Below the pieces are notes generated by a model. The model was given only the letters and a program-made list of their open reading frames with translations, ran no database searches and had not been told where the DNA came from. Shown here piece after piece: positions 1-6,404 of a DNA stretch of 8,754 nt (its first letter is position 1; the number at the start of each line of letters is the position of its first letter). Origin of the DNA: Bacteroidales bacterium UBA4347 (GTDB lineage: Bacteria > Bacteroidota > Bacteroidia > Bacteroidales > P3); the NCBI GenBank assembly GCA_002394185.1, contig DGTB01000120.1, positions 1 to 8,754 of the forward strand, in the 5' to 3' direction. Made by a program: the position numbers and the translations under genes.

Positions 1-780
1 GACGAGGCCCACATGCTCTTCGAGGACACCTCGAAGGCCTTGGTGGACAAGATTGAACAGGTCATCCGCCTCATCCGTTCCAAGGGGGTGGGCATCTATT
101 TCGTCACCCAGAGTCCCACGGATATTCCCGAGAACATCCTCGGCCAGCTTGGCAACCGCGTGCAGCACGCCCTGCGGGCCTATACGCCCAAGGACCAGAA
201 GGCTGTGAAGACCGCCGCCGACACCTTCCGCCCCAACCCCGCCTTCAAGACCGACGAGGCCATCACCAGCCTCGAGACCGGCGAGGCGCTGGTCTCGTTC
301 CTCGACGAGAAGGGCGCCCCCGGCATCGTGCAGAGGGCCAAGGTGCTGTTCCCGCTGAGCCAGATCGGCGCCATCACCGAAGGACAGCGCGGCGACATCA
401 TCCGCGGCAGCCGTTTGGCTGGCAAGTACGACAAGATGGTGGACCGCGAGAGCGCCTTCGAGGTGCTGCTCAAGGAGGCCGAGGAGGCCCAGGTGGTTGT
501 TCCCGAGGCTCCATCGGTTCCCGAAAAGGCTCCCAAGGAGGAGAAGGCTGCGGCTCCGGCCAGCAAGAAGAAGGGCATCTTTGCCAAGGTGCTGAAGGCC
601 GTTGTCACCGCTGTTACGGCCACCGCCGCCACGGCTTTGGGTACCGCCGTGAGCAACAAGGTGACGGGCAAGAAGAGCACCAGCCGCACCTCGACCACGC
701 AGAAGGTGGTGAAGAACGCCACCTCGGCGGCCACGCGCACCCTTACGCGCGACATTTTGGGTAACCTGATTAAATTATGA
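1..780 (+). CDS. HerA-like/DUF853 (YjgR-type) ATPase, C-terminal part
   Basis: This gene is cut by the left edge of the window. The first four codons read D-E-A-H, a Walker B-type motif continuous with the ORF, so the start codon and Walker A lie outside. What follows matches the DUF853/YjgR group of HerA-FtsK-superfamily ATPases: IRLIRSKGVGIYFVTQSPTDIP, then a GQLGNRVQHALRA stretch and TPKDQKAV, FRPNPAF and a GEALVSFLDEKG motif. These cover the second half of the ATPase core and its arginine-rich region. After about residue 160 the protein becomes a Pro/Ala/Lys-rich linker and a basic Ala/Thr-rich tail. It ends in RDILGNLIKL, which resembles the usual C-terminus of the family. The family is annotated as a cytoplasmic DNA-translocating ATPase/helicase, but its physiological role is poorly defined. 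The stop codon overlaps an ATG (ATGA at 777-780), so the next gene is probably cotranscribed. Confidence 0.93.
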   Translation, partial: DEAHMLFEDTSKALVDKIEQVIRLIRSKGVGIYFVTQSPTDIPENILGQLGNRVQHALRAYTPKDQKAVKTAADTFRPNPAFKTDEAITSLETGEALVSFLDEKGAPGIVQRAKVLFPLSQIGAITEGQRGDIIRGSRLAGKYDKMVDRESAFEVLLKEAEEAQVVVPEAPSVPEKAPKEEKAAAPASKKKGIFAKVLKAVVTAVTATAATALGTAVSNKVTGKKSTSRTSTTQKVVKNATSAATRTLTRDILGNLIKL

Positions 781-800
781 ATATAATAAAAAGTAGAGGT

Positions 801-1208
801 ATGAAACGTGCATTGTTTCTCTCATTGTTGATGATGCTGGGCCTGGCGGCCAGCGCACAGACCTATATCGGCACCATGAAGGTGGGCAACGAGACCCACA
901 AGGACGTATATGTCAAGCTGACCATCACGGGCGATACCGCCACGGTGTTTGTGCACAATGTCTTCATGGACCGCCTGGGACACTATCGCATCGACCTCAC
1001 ACTGCCCGACATCCACCTGGAGTTCCTTCCGCAGCGTACCACGATGGTGTGCTACAATATTGTCCCCACTTCGGTGGGTGAACCCTATCCGGAGTATTTG
1101 ATCCGCAAACTCAGCGGTTCGATAGCCGTCGGGGTGCTGAGTTTCTCGTGCACCATGGACGAGACACCGGTGACCTTCAGCGGTGTCATCAATCAGCGGT
1201 TGCGGTAA
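801..1208 (+). CDS. small exported protein, calycin-like beta-barrel candidate
   Basis: The protein is 135 residues from the ATG at 801. That start is preferred because it opens directly on a signal peptide (MKRALFLSLLMMLGLAASAQ, cleavage likely after ASA) and has AGAGG about 5 nt upstream. An in-frame ATG at 777, overlapping the previous stop, would add eight residues ahead of the signal peptide. The mature part starts TYIGTMKV and alternates beta-strand-like segments, ending in a V-T-F-S-G strand. This layout resembles the calycin-like domain proteins common in Bacteroidetes, a family without a known function. The assignment rests on overall pattern (Y-x-G-T opening, 'LSGSIAVGVLSFS' strand pair, final F-S-G) and not on catalytic residues. 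The protein is probably periplasmic or secreted. It follows the DUF853 gene by 20 nt and is closed by the terminator just downstream. A plain hypothetical secreted protein is the alternative. Confidence 0.8.
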   Translation: MKRALFLSLLMMLGLAASAQTYIGTMKVGNETHKDVYVKLTITGDTATVFVHNVFMDRLGHYRIDLTLPDIHLEFLPQRTTMVCYNIVPTSVGEPYPEYLIRKLSGSIAVGVLSFSCTMDETPVTFSGVINQRLR

Positions 1209-1228
1209 GCGTCGGCTGGAAAACAAAA

Positions 1229-1263
1229 AAAAGCCTCCCCGCGGTGTTTGCGGGGAGGCTTTT
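1229..1263. terminator. bidirectional Rho-independent terminator
   Basis: A perfect stem has arms AAGCCTCCCCGC (1231-1242) and GCGGGGAGGCTT (1250-1261) around a 7-nt loop, and two flanking A-T pairs extend it to 14 bp. The + strand continues into TTTTGGTTT. On the minus strand the hairpin is followed by a run of eight T. It lies between convergent genes (stop at 1208 on +, stop at 1281 on -), so it can end transcription from both sides. Confidence 0.95.
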
Positions 1264-1280
1264 GGTTTATGCGTCGATGG

Positions 1281-2786
1281 CTATTTCTTGCGGAGCAGGA
1301 TGGACTGGCTTTCGAAGGCCTGCCAGGTGGCCAGCAGCTGGCGGAAGCGTGCGTATTCTTCCACCTTGATGGTGCTGTGGTCGATTTTGAGGTTGCGGAC
1401 GACGTTGATTTTCTTGCCGCTCTGCTCGACGGTGACGGTCAGGCTGCCGATGCCGGGGTAGTCGAGGGTCTGGTTGACCTCGCCGCCGACCAGTTTGATG
1501 CCTTTGGGCAGGGTGTAGGTGACATTGCTGCGGAGGTCGCAGGCCGAGGCCACCAGCGGTGTGGTGCGCTGCAGGGAGAGAGCTTTGGCGCTGATTTCGG
1601 GTTCGCCGGGCAGGGGGGAGAAGGCCTTGAGGTGGAAGAAGCCGTCTTCGAGGCTGTCGAGGTATTCGGTTGCATCGACAGTGTTGGTGAGGTCGTAGGT
1701 GGCCATCTCGTCCTTGGCTTCGCCGTTGATCTCGATGGGCGCTTTGCTGCGGACATCGAGGCGGTACTCGAGGGTGTCGATCATGACTCCCACCTGGTCA
1801 TAGTCCTCGCCGATGACGCGGGCGGTAAAGCCCTCATGGTTGAGCGCGGCGGCCAGGAAGACGGCCTTGTCGGTGGCGGTGCCGCAGCCTGTGGCCCATA
1901 CTTCAAAGGGCGTGGAGTGGACATAGCCAAGGTGCGAGGGGTGGATGTCGTTGAGGTGGATGTTGTCCACGACGTAGTTGCGGATGCTGGTGATGTTCTC
2001 TTTGGCGATGTAGCTACTCATCAGCTGTCGGATGACATCGGAGGCATCGCCGAAGGGTTTCTGGTCGAAAGCGGGCGTGTGCTCGGGAGCACCGTTGTAG
2101 AAGTGGAGCGTGGGAATGATGTCGGCGGGCATGTAAGGCTCGCGGGGAGCCTGCGGGATGTTGGTGTAGATGTGGCTGGTAGTTATGCTGCGTGTGCCGT
2201 CCTTGATGGTGGAAGTGTTGTTGGTGAGGTGGGGGAAGGTGATGTATTCTTCGCCGTAAGTGTCGTATTTCACCTGGAAGTTGGTGTTGTTGTTTACCAC
2301 TACCTCGAGTTTCTCGACGGGACACTCACGCTGCAGCGGAAGTGTTTCGCGGAGAAGGTTGTAGCGGCGATGGATGGTGTAGTCGACAATGATGATGCAT
2401 CCGATTTCCATGCCGGTGTGCACCATGGCCAGCTCGCGCAGATGGTTGAAGCGTCCGCAGTCGGCGCACTCGGAGGGCAGCTGGTAGATGAAAGCGTTTT
2501 GTGGCATGTCGATGCGTGTGCCGTCGAGCTGGAGGGTGTAGACCTCGTTGATGGTCAGATCTTCGAGGTCGGGGTTGTAGACCACAAAGGTCTCGCCCTT
2601 GTCGGCATAGGCTGTCAGGGCGCGGTTGCGGAGGATTTGTACCTCGTGGCGGTAATGGTAGTCGCTGGTGCCGTCGGCATTGACAGTCCACTCGTAGCGC
2701 AGCAGCTTATAGATGGCATCGGGCTGCTGGGCGTTGGCCAAGCTGAACAGGGAGACGAGGGTGGCTATAAATAATGTCTTTTTCAT
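1281..2786 (-). CDS. exported DUF3857/transglutaminase-like protein with degenerate catalytic site
   Basis: The protein is 501 residues with a clear signal peptide (MKKTLFIATLVSLFSLANAQ). Residues about 25-240 look like the beta-rich DUF3857 domain that precedes transglutaminase cores in Bacteroidetes. Residues about 250-345 follow the transglutaminase-like fold, including FEVWATGCGTATDKAVFLAA. Aligned by eye with its operon partner (CGVCKDKA), the catalytic Cys position is Ala304, and the His position reads Gln331 (YDQVGV against FNHSV). The Asp equivalent is probably kept (LEYRLD, Asp344). Residues 345-501 form a beta-rich C-terminal region ending in a basic helix-like tail (EEYARFRQLLATWQAF). 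It begins 12 nt after the upstream gene's stop and is the second gene of that operon. It is probably a periplasmic or surface binding protein, not an enzyme. Cys301, three residues before the expected position, is a possible but less likely substitute nucleophile. Confidence 0.9.
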   Translation of the reverse strand: MKKTLFIATLVSLFSLANAQQPDAIYKLLRYEWTVNADGTSDYHYRHEVQILRNRALTAYADKGETFVVYNPDLEDLTINEVYTLQLDGTRIDMPQNAFIYQLPSECADCGRFNHLRELAMVHTGMEIGCIIIVDYTIHRRYNLLRETLPLQRECPVEKLEVVVNNNTNFQVKYDTYGEEYITFPHLTNNTSTIKDGTRSITTSHIYTNIPQAPREPYMPADIIPTLHFYNGAPEHTPAFDQKPFGDASDVIRQLMSSYIAKENITSIRNYVVDNIHLNDIHPSHLGYVHSTPFEVWATGCGTATDKAVFLAAALNHEGFTARVIGEDYDQVGVMIDTLEYRLDVRSKAPIEINGEAKDEMATYDLTNTVDATEYLDSLEDGFFHLKAFSPLPGEPEISAKALSLQRTTPLVASACDLRSNVTYTLPKGIKLVGGEVNQTLDYPGIGSLTVTVEQSGKKINVVRNLKIDHSTIKVEEYARFRQLLATWQAFESQSILLRKK

Positions 2787-2798
2787 ATCTTTATGTGC

Positions 2799-4793
2799 TT
2801 ATTTGGTTAAAATGACAGGGGTTTCGGAGACTTTGATTTGGGCCATGGCGCTGGCTCGGAATGCAGGCCAGTCGGTGGCCTCGTAGATGCGTTTGCCGAA
2901 GACGGCTTGCTCGCCGAAGCTGAGCTTGTTGCCTTCCATCTGGAATCCGCAGCCGAAGCTGGCGGCGGGGTCGGCAATGCCGTCCACCATGGGGTAATGG
3001 AATTGTTTCGGCGCATAGGGCAGGGTGACGGTCTCACGGATGTCCACCAGGCGAGAGCAGCGGTCGCTGAAGGGCTGTGTGCGTGTTTCGGACTTGAAGT
3101 TGAAGTTCAGGTGGCTCATGGCGCGACGGTAGAAGTTGCGTGCCGACAGGGGAATGAAGGAGATGACCTCTTTGTCGACGGTGGCGTAGTGGGGGATGCG
3201 GTAGGTGTAGGTGATGCTGACGGGGTGGTCCAAATAGTGATCGGGGTCGTTGTATTGGATGTCAACGATTTCGGCGTTGGGGGCGATGCTGAGGAGTTCG
3301 CGCTCAAGGTTCTGGCGCCACTGGCTCTGCGGGGCACTGAAGACTCCACGCACGGCAGCGTCGCTCTGACCCTCGGCAGTGATGGTGAGGGTACCGGTGA
3401 GGGTGCCCTGCATGTCGATGGCGCTCTCGCCGATGATGCGGATGTAGTGGTTCTGGGCCGGCGAGATGGGGGTCTCCATCAGGTCGCAGCCCTCGGCGGT
3501 GCCGATGAGGTAGCCCTGCTGCTGCTCGGCGCTGCTCCAGAGTTCGCGCACGTTGGGCACCCAGGTGGGGTCGAGCATGCGGAAGGAACCGTCGCGCAGT
3601 TGCACGGCGCAGACCGAGTGGTTGAACTGGTCGGCGGGGATGCGGTCGATGCGTTCGCCGGCCATGGTCATGGCGGCGTAGGCTTTGAACCCTGCGGCAC
3701 GGAGGAATCCGATAAGCGTCGAGGCTTTGTCCTTGCAGACGCCGCAGCGGTCGGTGAAGTTCATCTTCTGGTTGTGCAGCGTGAAGCCTTCGCCTTCGCC
3801 CATGGAGATGCCGGCGTAGCGGATGTTGTCGGCCACCCAGTGGGTCAGGCGGCTGATGCTGTCCATCTCATCCTTGGCGCCACGGAGCAACTCATTGACC
3901 TTCTTCTGCACCTCGGGGGTGGAGGTGAAGCTGCCGTAATCCTCGTTGACCCCGAAGAACCAACGGCTCTTGGCCTGCCAGTCGGGGCTGGTGGAGAGGA
4001 GCAGTTTGCACTGTATGTCGTTGTTGGCCAGGGCGCGGGGTTCGCGCTTCAGCGGCATGATGACTTCTTTATTGCTGAAGGTGTAGAGGGTGCGGCCCTC
4101 TTCGTCAGCAGCCTCGCGTTTGACGTTCAGCTCGCCGTTGTACACCTTGTATTGGAGGCTCTTTGTGTCGAGGATGTTGAGCATATACACCTTGCTCTTC
4201 ACGGGCTGGTCGCTCCAGAAGGGCACGATGTCGTAGTAGTGACCCTTCATGGGGGGCACATAGCGGGCGTCGTCCTCGGGCAGGGCGGCAAATGTGCCGT
4301 TGAGCGAGGGGTGCTCGTCCTGCAGCAGGGCGTAGGTGTAGCCTTTCTTGTAGGTCCATACCTCCAGTTTGTCGCCAAGGTTCAGACGTCCCACCTGCAC
4401 CATCTTTTGGCTTGCGCCCCAGTATATCATGCGGGCGGGAGCCACGTAGTCGTACACGGGGATGTTGCCCTCGCGGTCTGGCCACAGCAGTGTGTCCGTT
4501 TTGCCGGTGGCATAACGATGCACCAACACGCGCTCAATGTCGCAATAGGCCGACAGGGGGTCGTAGTCAATCTTGTAGGTGCTGTAGGCTGCGCATCCTT
4601 CGAAGGAGTTCATCTCGATGCACTTGTGTGTCAGCACATGGCTGAGCCCCGACTCTTCCATGTAGACTCCGGTCGAGTCGAAGAGGGTGATGGTGTTGCT
4701 GCCCGCGTATTTGCCTGGCAGGGCTTTCTGCTGCGCGACGGCAAAGGTGGCTGTAGCCGCTATCAGCGTGAGTAATACGAATGCTTTTTTCAT
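2799..4793 (-). CDS. exported DUF3857 and transglutaminase-like domain protein
   Basis: The protein is 664 residues from the ATG at 4793. A longer reading from a TTG at 4820 is rejected because that codon lies inside the -7 promoter box. Residues 1-20 form a signal peptide (MKKAFVLLTLIAATATFAVA). Residues about 30-240 are DUF3857-like. Residues about 295-415 are a transglutaminase-like core with a complete triad: Cys353 in DRCGVCKDKAS, His392 in QFNHSV and Asp408 in MLDPTW. The C-terminal 250 residues are a beta-rich DUF3858-like region. Members of this fold act as cysteine proteases, peptide-crosslinking enzymes or structural proteins; the substrate here is unknown. It is the first gene of a two-gene operon, with a promoter box immediately upstream and the terminator at 1229-1263 closing the operon after the second gene. 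Expected location is periplasm or cell surface. Confidence 0.93.
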   Translation of the reverse strand: MKKAFVLLTLIAATATFAVAQQKALPGKYAGSNTITLFDSTGVYMEESGLSHVLTHKCIEMNSFEGCAAYSTYKIDYDPLSAYCDIERVLVHRYATGKTDTLLWPDREGNIPVYDYVAPARMIYWGASQKMVQVGRLNLGDKLEVWTYKKGYTYALLQDEHPSLNGTFAALPEDDARYVPPMKGHYYDIVPFWSDQPVKSKVYMLNILDTKSLQYKVYNGELNVKREAADEEGRTLYTFSNKEVIMPLKREPRALANNDIQCKLLLSTSPDWQAKSRWFFGVNEDYGSFTSTPEVQKKVNELLRGAKDEMDSISRLTHWVADNIRYAGISMGEGEGFTLHNQKMNFTDRCGVCKDKASTLIGFLRAAGFKAYAAMTMAGERIDRIPADQFNHSVCAVQLRDGSFRMLDPTWVPNVRELWSSAEQQQGYLIGTAEGCDLMETPISPAQNHYIRIIGESAIDMQGTLTGTLTITAEGQSDAAVRGVFSAPQSQWRQNLERELLSIAPNAEIVDIQYNDPDHYLDHPVSITYTYRIPHYATVDKEVISFIPLSARNFYRRAMSHLNFNFKSETRTQPFSDRCSRLVDIRETVTLPYAPKQFHYPMVDGIADPAASFGCGFQMEGNKLSFGEQAVFGKRIYEATDWPAFRASAMAQIKVSETPVILTK

Positions 4794-4817
4794 CTTTTTC
4801 TTCTCTATTTTGAACTG

Positions 4818-4825
4818 CAAAGGTA
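4818..4825 (-). promoter_or_regulatory. Bacteroidetes -7 promoter box of the DUF3857 operon
   Basis: The minus strand reads TACCTTTG, an exact match to the Bacteroidetes -7 consensus TAnnTTTG. It lies 24 nt upstream of the ATG at 4793, giving a 5' leader of about 15-20 nt. A TTTTG at about 4850-4854 could act as the -33 element, but the spacer (about 24 nt) is longer than the usual 19-21, so only the -7 box is firm. It sits just after the tRNA terminator, as expected for a fresh start. Confidence 0.75.
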
Positions 4826-4863
4826 CGAATATTTTTTCATATAGAGAAACAAAATAAACAGAA

Positions 4864-4887
4864 AGTCCCGAAACTTATTTCGGGACT
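4864..4887 (-). terminator. Rho-independent terminator of tRNA-Gln
   Basis: A perfect 10-bp stem has arms AGTCCCGAAA (4864-4873) and TTTCGGGACT (4878-4887) with the 4-nt loop CTTA. On the minus strand it is followed by a T-rich tract (TTTCTGTTTATTTTG). It starts 8 nt after the tRNA 3' end, so it ends the tRNA transcript and insulates the downstream DUF3857 promoter. Confidence 0.88.
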
Positions 4888-4894
4888 CCCTTTG

Positions 4895-4965
4895 TTGTCC
4901 TACCTGGATTCGAACCAAGACAAGCTGATCCAGAGTCAGATGTGCTACCGTTACACCATAGGACA
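4895..4965 (-). tRNA. tRNA-Gln (anticodon CTG)
   Basis: The minus strand folds into a 71-nt cloverleaf. The acceptor is TGTCCTA paired with TAGGACA and discriminator A. The D-arm is GTGT/GCAC, the anticodon loop is CTCTGGA with anticodon CTG (4931-4933 on +), the variable loop is 4 nt, and the T-arm is CTTGG/CCAGG around TTCGAAT. CCA is not encoded. The anticodon stem has four good pairs and a T-C mismatch at its outer position (27-43). Gln identity rests on the CTG anticodon and on overall likeness to Bacteroides tRNA-Gln. It decodes CAG. The gene stands alone with its own promoter and terminator. Confidence 0.93.
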
Positions 4966-4996
4966 ATCGGTATTGTTTCTCTGTTAAAAACGGGTG

Positions 4997-5028
4997 CAAA
5001 AGTACAACCTTTTTTGAAACTGACCAAA
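4997..5028 (-). promoter_or_regulatory. Bacteroidetes-type promoter of tRNA-Gln
   Basis: On the minus strand, TTTG (5025-5028) is followed after 20 nt by TACTTTTG (4997-5004), matching both halves of the Bacteroidetes consensus (TTTG, 19-21 nt, TAnnTTTG). The expected start of transcription is near 4990, about 25 nt before the mature tRNA 5' end. The 135 nt between the tRNA and the tonB-like stop codon hold this promoter and T/A-rich DNA, with no convincing terminator for the tonB-like gene. Confidence 0.85.
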
Positions 5029-5100
5029 TTTTTTTTTGGCCGTATGCCTTTTACACTGCCTAAAATGCAAGATTACAAATGTTTGCCTATCCTTATTTTT

Positions 5101-6312
5101 TTATTTTTTAGCTGGAATCTTGCGGTACAACACGGGTGCATGGACAGGGTCTTCTACTGTTTTTTTGGCCTGTTCTCTTTCCTCCTCGGTCAGGGTGAAA
5201 GTTACCGGCAGGTTGAACTGGAGGCGCACCGTTTCGCCACGTTGTTTGGCGGGAATCCAGCGCGGCATCGTCTTCACCGCGCGGACAGCCTCCGCACCGC
5301 AGCCACCGCCGATGTCGCGCAGAAGCTTTGCGTTGGTGATGCTGCCGTCCTTCTCTATAATGAAGGTGACGTACACCTTGCCCTCGATGCCGTTCTCTTT
5401 GGCTTGTTCGGGATATTTGATGTTTTCCTCCAACCATTTGTATAGGGCCTCCTGTCCGCCGGGGAACTGCGGGTCTTCATCGACAATCACGAACACGTCG
5501 GACTGGTCGTCCTCGGGCATTTCGCCTTCAACAACATAGCCCGTGACGGCCACTGCCATGAACGGTATCGACACCGTGACAATCGACGCCACCGGCCCCT
5601 TGCCGGGAATGCCGGCGGGCTTCCAGCGCGGCATGGTGTTTATCACCCGTCGGGCCTCGTTGTTGCAGCCCTCGAGGCCCTTGATGATGCGGTAGCCCGA
5701 CACATGGCCGTCGCTTTCGATGCGCAGTGCCGCCACCACCTCGCCCACAATGCCGTCCTCCTCAAACTGCGAAGGTATCTGCACGTGCCGGTCGAGCCAA
5801 CGCTCCAACGCTTTCTGTCCGCCGGGAAACTCCGCCTTGACGGGAGGCTCCGTGTAGTAGCCGTCGTAGAAATCGTCCTTCTGGCTGTCCTTGGGCGCCG
5901 CGAACTCCTCCGGGTAATTCGGGTCGCCCAAGGACACTATGCCTTCAAGTTCCGGCAGGAGAGAGTCGGGAAAAGGCGGAGGCGGCATGAGGGTGTCCTC
6001 CGGCCCCACCTCCTCGAACACTTCGCCATCCGACAAGCTGTCGGCCTCCACCAGGGGGCCGCCCTGGCCGTTGCCGCAGGCTGCCAGCGAGAGGCTCAGG
6101 CCTGCCACCGTGGCGGCCTTGCCCAGCTTGAGGCGGCTGGCCAGGGCGCGCTCCAGGTATTGCACCTCGGCCTCGCACCTCGGGCAGGTGCCCCGGCAGG
6201 GCCCCTCGTAGGTGCACTCCCGCTGCTCCAGCGGAATGCCGTTCTCCTCGGCGATGCTGTGGCGCAGGGCCTTCAGCTGCTTGCAGATGTTTTTTCCTCG
6301 TGTCGGTTTCAT
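5101..6312 (-). CDS. TonB-family protein with Cys-rich N-terminus and two TonB C-terminal domains
   Basis: The protein is 403 residues. Residues 1-60 form a basic helical segment and a Cys module (Cys33, Cys39, Cys43, Cys46, in the context CRGTCPRCEAEVQYLE) known from Bacteroidetes energy-transducer TonB proteins. Residues 64-80 are a short hydrophobic stretch ending LSLAAC. A Pro/acid-rich linker follows (109-118 PPPP-type). Then come two TonB C-terminal domains at about 161-251 and 282-372. Each starts FPGGQ-AL--WL and carries G-I-x-G-x-V, I-x-x-DG and a MPRW-PA motif. TonB proteins carry inner-membrane proton-motive energy to outer-membrane receptors through this C-terminal domain. Two copies in one chain is less common and they differ in sequence, so this is an old duplication. 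No ExbB/ExbD is adjacent. The 92 nt upstream contain no clean TAnnTTTG box. Export and membrane anchoring are uncertain because the hydrophobic stretch is short and internal. Confidence 0.9.
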   Translation of the reverse strand: MKPTRGKNICKQLKALRHSIAEENGIPLEQRECTYEGPCRGTCPRCEAEVQYLERALASRLKLGKAATVAGLSLSLAACGNGQGGPLVEADSLSDGEVFEEVGPEDTLMPPPPFPDSLLPELEGIVSLGDPNYPEEFAAPKDSQKDDFYDGYYTEPPVKAEFPGGQKALERWLDRHVQIPSQFEEDGIVGEVVAALRIESDGHVSGYRIIKGLEGCNNEARRVINTMPRWKPAGIPGKGPVASIVTVSIPFMAVAVTGYVVEGEMPEDDQSDVFVIVDEDPQFPGGQEALYKWLEENIKYPEQAKENGIEGKVYVTFIIEKDGSITNAKLLRDIGGGCGAEAVRAVKTMPRWIPAKQRGETVRLQFNLPVTFTLTEEEREQAKKTVEDPVHAPVLYRKIPAKK

Positions 6313-6404
6313 AGTGGCGGTTAAAAAAAAACTTATACTACTATTATAACAGGAAAATCGGCAAAATACTACCGAGGGGTGCTGATTTTATGATTTTTTA
6401 ACAC

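Noticed and set aside
1248..2774. Long open frame of about 508 codons on the + strand antisense to the DUF3857 gene
   Set aside because: It is a codon-bias shadow: valine/glycine/alanine-rich with no recognisable motif, while the opposite strand encodes a protein with a signal peptide and family motifs.
2838..4775. Long open frame of about 645 codons on the + strand antisense to the 664-residue gene
   Set aside because: Same reason: low-complexity composition, no motif, and the minus-strand product has a complete catalytic triad.
5022..5041. Hairpin GACCAAA / TTTGGCC as terminator of the tonB-like gene
   Set aside because: It is AT-rich with a wobble pair, lacks a good T-tract on the minus strand and overlaps the tRNA promoter -33 element.
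6343..6368. Promoter for the tonB-like gene (minus-strand TATAAT at 6343-6348, or TATTTTG at 6362-6368)
   Set aside because: TATTTTG is one base short of TAnnTTTG, and TATAAT has no suitable -35 partner and is not the Bacteroidetes consensus. Neither is strong enough to call.
6354..6389. Terminator after panC from AAAATCGGC / GCTGATTTT
   Set aside because: There is an 18-nt loop, a mismatch on the minus strand and only a weak T-run, so it is a poor terminator.
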